61,155 bases of DNA. It comes from a virus. Made by a program: the position numbers and the translations under genes. The notes below the pieces were generated by a model. It was given only the letters and a program-made list of their open reading frames with translations, searched no databases and was not told where the DNA came from. Location of the stretch: IMG/VR virus record IMGVR_UViG_3300031758_000073, positions 1-61,155 of that record; one strand, 5' to 3'. How positions within the stretch are numbered: the stretch's first letter is position 1; every line of letters starts with the position of its first letter. Shown here piece after piece: positions 8,840-18,318 of the stretch.

Positions 8840-9379
8840 TTAAGCTTGTTTTTTCTGTTGTGGTTGTGCAACGTATTGTGTTTGTGGCATTGGCTTAGCG
8901 GTTTGAATTGCAACTTGTCCACCTTTTGTTGTTGCTTTTGTTCCCGGTTCAGCAGTTTTTGGTTCTTTAGGCTTTTCTATCTTTAATGGTTCACCTTGAC
9001 CCAAAATTGTAATCTTGAATCCGGGCTTCAAAAAGTATTCCTTATCATCCTCGTCACGTAGAATTACTACATAACGATCATAAAAATAGTCAAGACTGGT
9101 ACTTGTTACTGAGATTTCATAATCACGAACAGGTTGACCGTATCCTTTGGATGCTTGTATTGATACCTTCTTACCCAAAACTCTATTGTTCAAATTTTGT
9201 AAGAATGCTGCTTTTGATTCAGCCGTTGTTCTTGCAATCTTTGCTTCAAAATCACTAAAATCTGAACTAACATTATAGTCTACAGAAGTAGCAGGCAATG
9301 GTTGACCGCCCGCAGTCGATGTACCAAAATGTTGAGGATCGTTTTCGTCCTCGGTAAGTAATTTGACAAGTGAAATCAT
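8840..9379 (-). CDS. Hypothetical head-cluster protein
   Basis: The protein is 179 residues. The central part (about residues 30-135) looks like a small beta-rich fold (VLGKKVSIQASKGYG, YEISVTSTSLDYFYDRYVVILRDEDDKEYFLKPGFKITILG). It is followed by a Lys/Pro/Gln-rich low-complexity tail. No known motif is recognised. It lies in a run of tightly packed genes between the portal and prohead protease genes, and in many T4-like phages this interval codes prohead core proteins. The role is inferred from position only. Confidence 0.75.
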   Translation of the reverse strand: MISLVKLLTEDENDPQHFGTSTAGGQPLPATSVDYNVSSDFSDFEAKIARTTAESKAAFLQNLNNRVLGKKVSIQASKGYGQPVRDYEISVTSTSLDYFYDRYVVILRDEDDKEYFLKPGFKITILGQGEPLKIEKPKEPKTAEPGTKATTKGGQVAIQTAKPMPQTQYVAQPQQKKQA

Positions 9380-9380
9380 A

Positions 9381-10118
9381 TTATTGTATTTTTCTTAGTT
9401 TTTCACCAATAGACTTGAGTCTAGCTTTGATTTCAGCCATTCTATCAGATGTACGTTTCCACAAAGTTTCATTTGGAACTTCCATCTCAGTCTTAAGTTT
9501 ATGGTTAACACTCATTAAAAAGTCTACTTCTCTAAGCATCTTTGTGATTTCTTGAGTAATCAAAGAAACCTTATAAGAATTCTTCTTAGGATTTTCTTTC
9601 AAACGAATATAACGAGATACCGCCTCGTTTAACTTACTTTCCTTTTCAGTAAGATCTTTAATGCCCTTGGTTATTGTTCTAATAAACTTGGTCTTTTGAT
9701 CTGGTGTTGCTTTTGAAATTTTCTTTTCAAAGTCAGCGTCATCTTTACCGGGATGTTTATCAGCCCAATCAGGAACACCGTCACCATCTGCATCTGGCTT
9801 TTTCTTCTTAACTTCCTTCTTTTTCTTTGGTGCCTTCTTTTCGTCAAGTTCTTCTTCTTTTTCTGCAAGCTTTGAACCGGGATTTTGTTTCAATGTAGCC
9901 TTAGTTGCACTATTACTACCACGTTGTCCAGGCGCTGCAAAAGCACGTGGAGTTTTAATGCCATCAATTCCACCAGTTCCACCAGTTCCACTAGTTGTTG
10001 ATGTTTCATCAAGATCTTGTAGTTCTTGTTTAATCAATTTCTTGATAAGTTCTTTCAACTTGGCTTCATCTTCTCCGGTAATCAAATTTGGAGTCTCTGG
10101 TTTCTTTTCTTTACTCAT
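9381..10118 (-). CDS. Head-cluster protein with a DADGDGVPDW calcium-type loop
   Basis: The protein is 245 residues. It begins with a Lys-rich helix (EDEAKLKELIKKLIKQELQ) and has a Lys/Glu-rich linker. Near residue 110 is a short loop, DADGDGVPDWADKHPG, resembling calcium-binding thrombospondin type 3 or EF-like loops. The C-terminal half is predicted helical (ITKMLREVDFLMSVNHKLKTEMEV...). It is packed within 2-3 nt of both neighbours in the portal-to-protease interval. Composition resembles a prohead core or internal protein. The loop may bind Ca2+, but one copy is weak evidence. Confidence 0.7.
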   Translation of the reverse strand: MSKEKKPETPNLITGEDEAKLKELIKKLIKQELQDLDETSTTSGTGGTGGIDGIKTPRAFAAPGQRGSNSATKATLKQNPGSKLAEKEEELDEKKAPKKKKEVKKKKPDADGDGVPDWADKHPGKDDADFEKKISKATPDQKTKFIRTITKGIKDLTEKESKLNEAVSRYIRLKENPKKNSYKVSLITQEITKMLREVDFLMSVNHKLKTEMEVPNETLWKRTSDRMAEIKARLKSIGEKLRKIQ

Positions 10119-10119
10119 A

Positions 10120-10983
10120 TTATTTCAAGTTATTAAGTTCTTTGACCAATTCATATGACAATAATAATGCCATAATATGATTGTCTTTGACAACAGTAGA
10201 AGGTTTTACTTTATCCAAAACATTAGTGATTTCTGTAAGTTTAATATAAACAACTTGATTATCTTTAATCTTGGATGTAGAATCTGATATAATTTTCTTA
10301 ATCTTTTCAATTTCTTCACAAACGTATTTGGAAAGAGAATTGGTATTTGATACGTTAAGAATGTATTCACGAATAAGGTTCTTTTGATTGTCATCAAAAT
10401 CCTTATACTTGGTATTCATACCTTCCAACAACAATTTGTATGCGAGAAGACGAATATCCTCGCTTTGTTGTTTATAGTATTCCAACAATCCTTCATCATT
10501 ATCAGACTTTTTAGTTACTGTTTTGCACAAAGACTCAATGATGGATTCTCTGGATTGAACTACTTCTTTAACGTCAAACTTGGATGATGTCTTATTTTCG
10601 AAGACTTTATAAATGGATGCAAAAATACGATAATTCTTGATATTGGCTTTTAAGAAACTATCAATTGGATAGATTTCTTTTATCTCACGGATCAAATCGT
10701 ACTTTTGTTGTGCTAGTCGTTTGTCATCTAATTGTGCCCGTGATTCCAATACCACACTGATTATTCTTTCAGCGTGAGAGGCATCTCTAGCTTTTTCGTT
10801 TAGTAGGAAATTGTATAGTTGATACTCTTTACCTAATTCGGTATTCTCAGAAAAATACTTAAAAAGAATTTGTTTGGCAGCTGATTCATCCTTACCCCCA
10901 ATAATATCTGCTGTTATTTGACGGGTAAGCAGCTCAAACAAAATTCCCGTATTTTTGAACTTTGAATGCTTCGCTTTGTGCAT
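10120..10983 (-). CDS. Hypothetical all-helical head-cluster protein next to the portal
   Basis: The protein is 287 residues and almost entirely helical by sequence. It opens with MHKAKHSKFKNTGILFELLT and has long charged helices (AERIISVVLESRAQLDDKRL, EYYKQQSEDIRLLAYKLLLE). It contains no enzymatic motif and no membrane segment. It follows the portal gene in transcription with a small gap carrying a TATTTATA element. Equivalents next to the portal occur in other T4-like phages as I recall, but I cannot name a function. A core or portal-associated assembly factor is the simplest guess. Confidence 0.72.
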   Translation of the reverse strand: MHKAKHSKFKNTGILFELLTRQITADIIGGKDESAAKQILFKYFSENTELGKEYQLYNFLLNEKARDASHAERIISVVLESRAQLDDKRLAQQKYDLIREIKEIYPIDSFLKANIKNYRIFASIYKVFENKTSSKFDVKEVVQSRESIIESLCKTVTKKSDNDEGLLEYYKQQSEDIRLLAYKLLLEGMNTKYKDFDDNQKNLIREYILNVSNTNSLSKYVCEEIEKIKKIISDSTSKIKDNQVVYIKLTEITNVLDKVKPSTVVKDNHIMALLLSYELVKELNNLK

Positions 10984-10999
10984 ATTAGTAGTTATAATT

Positions 11000-11007
11000 T
11001 ATAAATA
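11000..11007 (-). promoter_or_regulatory. TATTTATA promoter-like element
   Basis: The minus strand reads ATATTTATAAATTATAAC, with the element ending 17 nt before the ATG at 10983. The orientation matches the other copies of the motif. Confidence 0.45.
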
Positions 11008-11039
11008 TATCAATTTTTGATGAAACTCCCATAATTGTA

Positions 11040-12947
11040 TTATTCTAGTATGTTAGATTCATCCATCATGGATTTTTGTTTATTTTCGGAAATCAATGTT
11101 TGTTTTTCTTGTTTTGCAGTCTTGAGATATGAGTCTAAAGTAGTCAATTCCTTATTGATACTTTCAAGACTAAACGGTGAAGATCCTGTGAACTTATGAT
11201 TTGGGGATCTATCTGCTTTAAAATCCCTATTCATTTCAAGATGACCGAGTGGATCTTCTCCGAATGGATAATTACTGGCCTTTTTCAATCCTTTTTGAGA
11301 CGGACGTTCATAGTCTGGCTTTGACTTTTCCTTCAATGTAGGAATTTCTGCACCACCAGCTTCTCCTCCACCAGCAGGAGCGGATTCACCGCCAGCTTCT
11401 CCACCGGTTTCACCGCCTCCACCACCGCCACCGCCACCGCCTTCTTCTGGACTAACTTTTTGGAATGACTTGGCAGGATCATTACCTTCTTCTTCAATCT
11501 GTTTAAATCTGTATGTCTGTTTTGCGTCATCAACAATATCGTTTTTGATATTGTTCATGTCATCATCTGACATATGGAAAATTTCGTTGTATACCCACTT
11601 TTTACTAAACAACTTATTATCCAACATGTCTTTAGCGACAGATACCTTATTTGACCAAATGTCGATCTTTTCCTTTTCAAATACCGTTGATGGATTGGTA
11701 AGTTCCAAACTAAAATCAACCAAACTTGAATCTCTGTATCCTTGTGCATACAAGTGTACAATACCAATCTTGGTCAATTCACTGATAAGAATTTGTTGAA
11801 TACGTTGAATTGTACGAGAAAAACGAACATCTTCTTGTGCCAATGTAGCTTTACCACTCAAATCTTCATCATAACTCAAGAACGCCTTAGGTATCTTGAG
11901 AGCAGCCATCATTTTCTTACGCAGATATTCAATATCGTCCGTGCCAGTGAATTCCATGCCACTAAGAGATTCAATGCTGGTACCACTATCACCACCACGA
12001 ACAGGAAGATAAAAATCTTCAACCATGTTTTGAAGATTGAAACGAAGATTGTAATCACCACTTTTTTCATCGATATATGGTACCTTTTTGGTTTTAGCAA
12101 TCAACTTTTCCATATATGAGTCAATCTCGTTTGGAGGAATATTACCAACGTCAATCTTGAAAATACGTTTTTCAGGAGCACGCATAATACGATGAATCAA
12201 CATTGCGTCTTCCATCAAACTCAATTGTTTCCAAACGCGACGAGCACCTTCCAACATACTCTTACCATATGGCAAGAAGTTACTATCACTCAATAAACGA
12301 AAATGTGCTACTTGATAGTTTTCAAGATCTTCGACCTTACCACCGTCAGGTAGGTTGACTTGAAATTTGATATAGTTCTTATTATACAAATCACTGTTTT
12401 CAACACGGGTTACATTATAAGCACTAATTGGCTCAATCATATAAACTCCGTACTCGGGACTGATATAAAGTCTAAGATAAAAATCGCCGTACTTACACAT
12501 GTTACGAACATAACTCCAAAGGTTAAATTCGATATTCATGATATCATAATACAAGTTACGAAGTATCTGTTTGATATTATCATTTGGTGTATTGATCACC
12601 AAAACATCTCCCATTTCGTTACGTGTCAATGATTCATCCGCGTAAATATCCAATGCAGAACTAAGAATTGGATCCATGTCCATCGTATCATAATCTCTGA
12701 ATAATTCGATACGAGCGGCTTGATAACTAAGGGTGAAATCTCTACTATACTGATTGTACGCAGAAGTACGAATACGATTAAAACGGTCACGTAGTGTGTT
12801 TCTATCCGTAGCGTATGCTACTTCATCGGTATCTACTACCTTTAACTTTTTACCACCAACGTTACGTACAATAACGTCTGTAGAGAAAAGTCTCTTAAGA
12901 CGAGCAAATAGTGATCTGCTCTTTAAATCTGTCGGTTGATCTGCCAT
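11040..12947 (-). CDS. Portal vertex protein, gp20-like
   Basis: The protein is 635 residues and is predicted to form the dodecameric DNA channel at one head vertex and dock the terminase. The N-terminal region has the T4-portal-like run RDFTLSYQAARIELFRDYDT, then MDMDPILSSALDIYADE. The core contains GTDDIEYLRKKMMAALKIPK and SYDEDLSGKATLAQEDVRFS, where T4-type portals have equivalent text. A poly-Gly run (about residues 500-510) and a Gly/Glu/Ala linker precede a hydrophilic tail, an extension not typical of T4 gp20. It lies directly after the terminase gene in transcription. Confidence 0.95.
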   Translation of the reverse strand: MADQPTDLKSRSLFARLKRLFSTDVIVRNVGGKKLKVVDTDEVAYATDRNTLRDRFNRIRTSAYNQYSRDFTLSYQAARIELFRDYDTMDMDPILSSALDIYADESLTRNEMGDVLVINTPNDNIKQILRNLYYDIMNIEFNLWSYVRNMCKYGDFYLRLYISPEYGVYMIEPISAYNVTRVENSDLYNKNYIKFQVNLPDGGKVEDLENYQVAHFRLLSDSNFLPYGKSMLEGARRVWKQLSLMEDAMLIHRIMRAPEKRIFKIDVGNIPPNEIDSYMEKLIAKTKKVPYIDEKSGDYNLRFNLQNMVEDFYLPVRGGDSGTSIESLSGMEFTGTDDIEYLRKKMMAALKIPKAFLSYDEDLSGKATLAQEDVRFSRTIQRIQQILISELTKIGIVHLYAQGYRDSSLVDFSLELTNPSTVFEKEKIDIWSNKVSVAKDMLDNKLFSKKWVYNEIFHMSDDDMNNIKNDIVDDAKQTYRFKQIEEEGNDPAKSFQKVSPEEGGGGGGGGGGETGGEAGGESAPAGGGEAGGAEIPTLKEKSKPDYERPSQKGLKKASNYPFGEDPLGHLEMNRDFKADRSPNHKFTGSSPFSLESINKELTTLDSYLKTAKQEKQTLISENKQKSMMDESNILE

Positions 12948-12968
12948 ACAATTGTATTATATTTCGTA

Positions 12969-12976
12969 AATAAATA
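12969..12976 (-). promoter_or_regulatory. TATTTATT promoter-like element before the portal gene
   Basis: The minus strand reads CTATTTATTTACG, ending 22 nt before the portal ATG. It is a one-base variant of the TATTTATA family. Confidence 0.4.
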
Positions 12977-12987
12977 GTGAAAGATCG

Positions 12988-14586
12988 TTATAATAACCAA
13001 GTTAAACTCTCTTTTTGATCTTTTAGTCCGGTAGGCATTTCCCACGACTGTTGTGCATTTGCGTTTTTTGTAGTATACACAGGAGAGCTTTGTTGTTCAG
13101 ATCTATTGATACTACCCAACATATTACGAGTCATATCTATTGATTGTTGACGTAATTTCAAAGCGGTATCACGTACCCACAATCCAATTGCAAATGACAT
13201 TACCAAATCATCATTGTAATTCTTCATTGCCTCGGCTTTACCATTATTCCAAATAAACGTATACAATTCATCAATTGTACGTGTTGACTGAATATTTATG
13301 GTCTTTTCACGCATATAACTTTCTAATCGTGAAATAATCAACTGTCTTGTTACAGATGTTGTAGTAAACCCCGGAGTCATCTTCTTTTCGACAGAATGGA
13401 TTCGATTGGTCATTTGATGTTCCACGTCTACATATTTTAAATCAGCACTACTATAAAACAAATTAGGATATTTTCTATCCAAGATTTGTTGAATTGTGCC
13501 CCAACCAATATTTAAATTTTCTACAATCAACAAGGCGTTGTTATATTCTGTAGCAACATTGACCAACATATTGCCATAATCTTTGGTTCCAATTTGTCCT
13601 TTGTATTCCGCAACCTGCGTAAAACTTTCAATATCAATTACGTGAAATGCACTATAGTCGCCTCCATCACCACGAGCAACGTCCGCACATACCAAATATG
13701 AACGTGTATAGTCTGGATATTCCCACAACCACAACAATTTATCCATACCTCTAGTTTCGACAGGAGCACGTACTTTTGTCTGTTTATAGAAATCAAGAAT
13801 CGGCACATCAACTACAGTATTACCTGATGTAGCAAAGTCACAATCACATTCTTGTGCGGCCATCTTTGGACCAAGCAATTTTGTTTGTTCATCTCTCCAA
13901 GTTTGATCACGTTCAGGATGAAGATGCCATGGCAAACGTATCGTGTGAAACTTATTCTTTTTACCTTCAGCTTCTACCCAAGTTTTATGAAAAAAGTTAC
14001 CAACACCGTTTGGTGTTGATAACACGATTGCTTTACCACCAGTTGATAGTGTCGATTGTGCCGATGTCCAAATTTCATCGATGTTATCAATAAATGCGGC
14101 CTCGTCAATAATCAACATTGATAGTGCGGCCGAACGACCAGCGGTACCAGAAGATGATACGGCTTTAATTTGTGAACCATTCTTAAGACGCAATGATAGA
14201 CGATTATCTTCGACACATGGAACTTTCAACCAACTTGGAAGATTGTCATTGGCAAAACGTACACGGGTAACAATTTCTTTAGATGTTTCTTGTGTAATAC
14301 TGATACACAAAATATTTTTGTCACTATTAAATACCATCAACCACAAACTATACGCACTACACAATGTGGTAATACCAAGCTGACGACTTTTTAAAATAAT
14401 GTTATAGTCGTTATCAATAATCTCCTGTAGAGAATCATCTTGAAAAGGATATAATTCAAATGGTATTGTACCTCGTTTAGGATGTTGAATCTTGACGTAC
14501 TTCTTCATAAAGTACATCGGGTTTTCAAGACACTTTTTATATTCTGCCTTGATGATATCTCTTAACGATTTTTGATCATTCGACAT
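12988..14586 (-). CDS. Terminase large subunit, gp17-like
   Basis: The protein is 532 residues: the ATP-driven DNA packaging motor and headful nuclease. In the N-terminal ATPase, ILKSRQLGITT near residues 60-70 is the deviant Walker A. LSMLIIDEAAFID near 155-165 is Walker B with its catalytic Glu. VLSTPNGVGNFFH is the coupling motif. In the C-terminal RNase H-like nuclease, CADVARGDGGDYSAF supplies the first Asp, LLIVENLNIGWG the Glu region and NDDLVMSFAIGLW the last Asp pair. The gene overlaps the upstream 202-residue gene by 11 nt, suggesting coupled translation. The length is slightly shorter than T4 gp17 (610). Confidence 0.96.
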   Translation of the reverse strand: MSNDQKSLRDIIKAEYKKCLENPMYFMKKYVKIQHPKRGTIPFELYPFQDDSLQEIIDNDYNIILKSRQLGITTLCSAYSLWLMVFNSDKNILCISITQETSKEIVTRVRFANDNLPSWLKVPCVEDNRLSLRLKNGSQIKAVSSSGTAGRSAALSMLIIDEAAFIDNIDEIWTSAQSTLSTGGKAIVLSTPNGVGNFFHKTWVEAEGKKNKFHTIRLPWHLHPERDQTWRDEQTKLLGPKMAAQECDCDFATSGNTVVDVPILDFYKQTKVRAPVETRGMDKLLWLWEYPDYTRSYLVCADVARGDGGDYSAFHVIDIESFTQVAEYKGQIGTKDYGNMLVNVATEYNNALLIVENLNIGWGTIQQILDRKYPNLFYSSADLKYVDVEHQMTNRIHSVEKKMTPGFTTTSVTRQLIISRLESYMREKTINIQSTRTIDELYTFIWNNGKAEAMKNYNDDLVMSFAIGLWVRDTALKLRQQSIDMTRNMLGSINRSEQQSSPVYTTKNANAQQSWEMPTGLKDQKESLTWLL

Positions 14587-15184
14587 GACTTAACTTCTCC
14601 AATTTCTTTTCAATCTTGAGAATCTGTTTATCAATCTTTTTCAAATCGGCTTTCAGATCTTTCAAAATATTTTCTCTACGTTCAATCGTCCATTCATCCA
14701 AAGTTCCATCACCGTTTGGAAACGATATCTTTTGATGAGAAGATACAAAATCAAAACTTTCCTGCACCTTGGTACGAAACTCTTTGGCTTGACTCAATTG
14801 ATTACGCAATAGTTTGTTTTGTTCATAATCATCATACTTTCCTTCTACACGTAACTTGGTTTCAAACTTTGCAAGACATTCTTGACAACGACCGGTCTTA
14901 TTATAAAGAATTTCATCATAACGATTGCCCCACCGAATATCCATATTACAATCTTTACAATGACGTTTGGTAGATTCAATCGTAGACGAACTGACATTGT
15001 TAATAGCACGTTTGGTGCCATTTTTCTTTATCCACTTTTTACCATTTACGTCCTCCCAAATTTCACCCTCTTTACGAGATGCAAAATCGGAATCTGCAGT
15101 ATAACCAACTTGAATAAAAGGACGTTCACCATTGAGATAGTCCCTAACGATTGCCAAATTACTTTTTCCTGACGCTTTTTTCAT
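14576..15184 (-). CDS. Zinc-finger protein upstream of terminase, possible small subunit
   Basis: The protein is 202 residues. The N-terminus (NLAIVRDYLNGERPFIQVGY) is followed by two CxxC pairs, CKDCNMDI near residue 76 and CQECLAKF near 98, forming a probable zinc finger. The C-terminal third is a long Lys/Glu coiled coil (RRENILKDLKADLKKIDKQI). It overlaps the large terminase gene by 11 nt. In T4-like phages the small terminase gene lies directly upstream of the large one and its product is helical. Position and coiled coil fit that role, but a zinc finger is not a feature of T4 gp16, so this is an inference. Confidence 0.7.
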   Translation of the reverse strand: MKKASGKSNLAIVRDYLNGERPFIQVGYTADSDFASRKEGEIWEDVNGKKWIKKNGTKRAINNVSSSTIESTKRHCKDCNMDIRWGNRYDEILYNKTGRCQECLAKFETKLRVEGKYDDYEQNKLLRNQLSQAKEFRTKVQESFDFVSSHQKISFPNGDGTLDEWTIERRENILKDLKADLKKIDKQILKIEKKLEKLSHVE

Positions 15185-15205
15185 AACTTATATTTGTTTA
15201 ATTAT

Positions 15206-15961
15206 TCATTCGATGAATGTATCATCAAAAACTTTAATAGCTTTCGAGTATGATTTTTTGGTTTCATCACTGACGTTATCTGTATATTGCCAGTTCCAAA
15301 ATAACTCTTGTGGAGTATTAAATCCGTAAAATTCCAGTACAGCTTTTTGTGTTTGTGTAACATCTTTTCCATTCCAGTTTTGACCAATAGCAATAACACC
15401 AGCATCAATATTCTTAACAATATTGGATTCACCAAGGGTTGAATGACGGTTTTCAATCCACGTCAAACGTTCTATTAGTTTCTGATAAATACTGTTGGTC
15501 TGTCCCCAACGTATAGATGTAAAAAATAAAACTACATCACTCTCAAATAATGGTTTGCTAATCTTCCAAAGTTCATCTGATTTGTTATTGATACTTGCCC
15601 AACAACGATGATATCCAGTTGGATCTTTTTCTTTATCTTTTAACACCGCACCTTTTTCTCCACAATGATTGCCCCACTTGGATGACACATTTCCTTCACA
15701 TACAAAAATATTGAGTTTGCTTGCATCAATAAATTCACACTTATCACTACCCAATCTTTCACAAACTAACTTAGCCAATTTAGTTGACTTTGCTTCATCG
15801 TCCTTATGACCTTCCCAACGATTTGATGTGCCAATCAACAACACTTTCTTTTTGGTTTGAAGATACTTGATTGTGTTATCTAGCCGCAATTCATTTTTTT
15901 CCATGTCTTTTTGACTGGAATTCGCAGCAGCTTCAACCAAAAAATCGGAGAGTTTTACCAT
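15206..15961 (-). CDS. Flavodoxin-fold NAD(P)H-dependent reductase-like protein
   Basis: The protein is 251 residues. After about 35 residues a flavodoxin-like fold begins: KKVLLIGTSNR, with a phosphate-binding loop typical of NADPH-dependent FMN reductases. TKLAKLVCERL and FIDASKLNIFVCEGN follow, then a Cys-containing insert (HCGEKG, HRCWASI). SDVVLFFTSIRWGQTNSIYQKLIER provides the second FMN loop. The three or four spaced cysteines resemble iron-sulfur flavoproteins, though no CxxC cluster is complete. The expected role is redox chemistry with FMN in the cytoplasm. It lies between the tail-fibre-like gene and the packaging genes and has its own TATTTATA element with an AGGA ribosome site. 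Confidence 0.75.
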   Translation of the reverse strand: MVKLSDFLVEAAANSSQKDMEKNELRLDNTIKYLQTKKKVLLIGTSNRWEGHKDDEAKSTKLAKLVCERLGSDKCEFIDASKLNIFVCEGNVSSKWGNHCGEKGAVLKDKEKDPTGYHRCWASINNKSDELWKISKPLFESDVVLFFTSIRWGQTNSIYQKLIERLTWIENRHSTLGESNIVKNIDAGVIAIGQNWNGKDVTQTQKAVLEFYGFNTPQELFWNWQYTDNVSDETKKSYSKAIKVFDDTFIE

Positions 15962-15968
15962 ATCGTCC

Positions 15969-15976
15969 TATAAATA
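15969..15976 (-). promoter_or_regulatory. TATTTATA promoter-like element
   Basis: The minus strand reads TTATATTTATAGGACGAT directly before the ATG at 15961. The element and the AGGA ribosome site overlap closely, so the transcript may begin very near the start codon, or the element may act otherwise. Confidence 0.45.
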
Positions 15977-16002
15977 TAATACAACAAGTCGTTTTTGTAT
16001 TA

Positions 16003-18318
16003 TTAATTGTAATACGGCACCCTCTTGCCATTGATCGATAACCAGCCATCCGGTGCTTTTAATGGACAAACCACATCAACGGTACCGGGAGTTGACGCCA
16101 ATGTTGTACTAGTAACAGTCGCACTAACAGTTGCAGGTGCAGTAGTTGTAGGAACAGTAGCGGAGTCAGTAGCTTCCAAATCAGTAAACTTGCCTTTTTT
16201 ATGATTTGTCCCATCTTGACCAATATCAACATTGTTAATATTACCCACCGCCGTTGGTTTAATTTCCAATACGGTACTTGGGTTAATATAAACTTTTCCA
16301 CCAATACCACCATCTGCCTGCGGACTAATACTTACAGTTCCTTTTTTAATATGAAACGTTGCATCGTTTGCAGTATGTGCGCCACTACCACTAACATCAA
16401 ACTCGAAACGAGCTGCGTTTAACATGTACAAACCTTGTTTTGGATTAGTTTGTTCGGTGGTAATAATCAAGTTGAATACTTTTAACCCATTAGTAGTATC
16501 GGATGAAATAACACCGGGAATAAGTTTATTCAAAGATGATCCAGACGGATCAAACGACGTGATCGTTCTTAAATCAGAATATACTAAATTAGAGTTAACA
16601 TCAAACAATTCTGATTTTATTTCAAACTGTTCACCCGCAACAGTTACAGGAAATGGTATACGAGACGTAAATATTTCAGGAGAAAAAGATGGTTCCGAAT
16701 ATGTCGATAACTGTAAGTCAGATAATGTGGATACACAATTTTTAGTGTATATTACCATCGTTCCATTAAACTGTTTACCAAATCGACTATAAAATGTATG
16801 AGGGTCTGGATGATACAACGACGATGACCGTTCATCCAAATAAATTTCTCCGACCTTAACTCCACGAACATTATCAAAATTTGGATCACCATTAACTTCG
16901 TTGATCAAAGAAGATGTTATGTAAAAACTAACACTTGCAGGTTGAGTTGTATCTGATTTGATAATTTTGGATCTGACTGAAAACTTATATGTAACATCTG
17001 GATAAAACCGCATGAAGTTACTGTCATATGCCATTCCAGATTCATTCAACACCGAAGTTTGATCATATGGGGTGTATTCATGTGTAACACTTCCACCATT
17101 GGTATCATTTTTTACAATAATGTATTGTTCATTATTAGTGCTATTTGTAATAACCATTGCGTCCATCAAATATGATGAATCTCTAGTAAAACTGATTGTA
17201 TTGGAACTACTAAACCAATAGTGATGTAAATGTGTTGGGTTTGGAAATGATCCTAGACTTTTATAATAACTGTTTGGTGTGGCTGAATCTACTAAAGCCT
17301 GTGAATCAACAAAAGGTTCGTCTGCAATAATCTCAAAATCACCGGCTGCACTTAAACTTCTACGATACAATTTGTGACGATAAATGTTACCAGAAAAAGT
17401 CTTTAGGTTAGTATATGTTACAAATGCAACCGATTGATTGTATGATGAACTTGTAATAAATCTACCATCATACTTAACGTTTGTAATATTAGCAGACAAA
17501 GTACCATCTACAATATTTGAAATTATTTTCTTGTTTTTATTATCGACGTAATAAATTGGGTTCTTCAACTTGACCGTGTTTTCACTCAATACATCGGTAA
17601 TAACGTTTGATGATGTTAAACTGGTTACAATATCACCATCCAATTTAGTTGCATAGATATCTACCAATGCGTTTTTCATTGAAGATGAAACAACCAATGA
17701 ACCATCTAAAAAAGTAAGACGATAATCAATTGGAGTTGACCCGATATCAAACAATCCATAATCATCATTTTTCTTGGGGGTTACCGCATAAGTTGTAATT
17801 GGAGTATTATTAATAACTGTCAAATACCCCGAAGAATTGTCTGATGTAATTGGAACGAAAGTCGATGTTACTGACAATATGGGAGATTTATAAAATATGA
17901 CCTTCGATGTATTTTGTACAGATGGATTGATTTGAATATTACCAATCCAACGTATCAGTTTGTTTGTCTTTTCACGACCAACAATAATAACTTTACCAAC
18001 ACCATAAGGAGTATCGTTATAAACGTATACCGATATTCTAACCGCGCCACCTTCCTTATAGGCGATGTTGTTGGTCTTAGCCACCTCAACATACAATGAC
18101 CGACCCTGACTGTCTAAAACCTCAATTTGAATAGGACTATTAACTGCAAGTTTATCGGACCCATTTAACAAAAAAGTATTCTTACCAGCAGTAAACTTGG
18201 GTGAGTATTCCGATAATATAAAATACTCGGACAAAAACGAACTATCTTCAATATCGACTCGTAAATCAGATAAGTTCAGCTTTTGTCCGGTATTTCTTGC
18301 ATTTGATATTAAAGCCAT
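16003..18318 (-). CDS. Large virion structural protein, tail-fibre-like
   Basis: The protein is 771 residues from the ATG at 18318; a TTG six codons upstream is less likely. The N-terminus (MALISNARNTGQKLNLSDLR) is followed by many beta-strand segments rich in Ser, Thr, Asn and Val, without enzymatic motifs. The C-terminus has a repetitive region of stacked short strands (INPSTVLEIKPTAVGNINNV), then a Thr/Ala/Val/Pro stretch and a compact end, APDGWLSINGKRVPYYN, as in tips of phage fibres. It sits beside the other giant tail proteins. A perfect inverted repeat covers its start. Receptor binding is plausible but not shown. Confidence 0.8.
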   Translation of the reverse strand: MALISNARNTGQKLNLSDLRVDIEDSSFLSEYFILSEYSPKFTAGKNTFLLNGSDKLAVNSPIQIEVLDSQGRSLYVEVAKTNNIAYKEGGAVRISVYVYNDTPYGVGKVIIVGREKTNKLIRWIGNIQINPSVQNTSKVIFYKSPILSVTSTFVPITSDNSSGYLTVINNTPITTYAVTPKKNDDYGLFDIGSTPIDYRLTFLDGSLVVSSSMKNALVDIYATKLDGDIVTSLTSSNVITDVLSENTVKLKNPIYYVDNKNKKIISNIVDGTLSANITNVKYDGRFITSSSYNQSVAFVTYTNLKTFSGNIYRHKLYRRSLSAAGDFEIIADEPFVDSQALVDSATPNSYYKSLGSFPNPTHLHHYWFSSSNTISFTRDSSYLMDAMVITNSTNNEQYIIVKNDTNGGSVTHEYTPYDQTSVLNESGMAYDSNFMRFYPDVTYKFSVRSKIIKSDTTQPASVSFYITSSLINEVNGDPNFDNVRGVKVGEIYLDERSSSLYHPDPHTFYSRFGKQFNGTMVIYTKNCVSTLSDLQLSTYSEPSFSPEIFTSRIPFPVTVAGEQFEIKSELFDVNSNLVYSDLRTITSFDPSGSSLNKLIPGVISSDTTNGLKVFNLIITTEQTNPKQGLYMLNAARFEFDVSGSGAHTANDATFHIKKGTVSISPQADGGIGGKVYINPSTVLEIKPTAVGNINNVDIGQDGTNHKKGKFTDLEATDSATVPTTTAPATVSATVTSTTLASTPGTVDVVCPLKAPDGWLSINGKRVPYYN

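Noticed and set aside
11000-11007. Plus-strand TATAAATA as a classical T4 late promoter, here and at about ten other gene starts
   Set aside because: In that orientation the copies point away from the adjacent genes; only the complementary TATTTATA reading lies upstream in sense.
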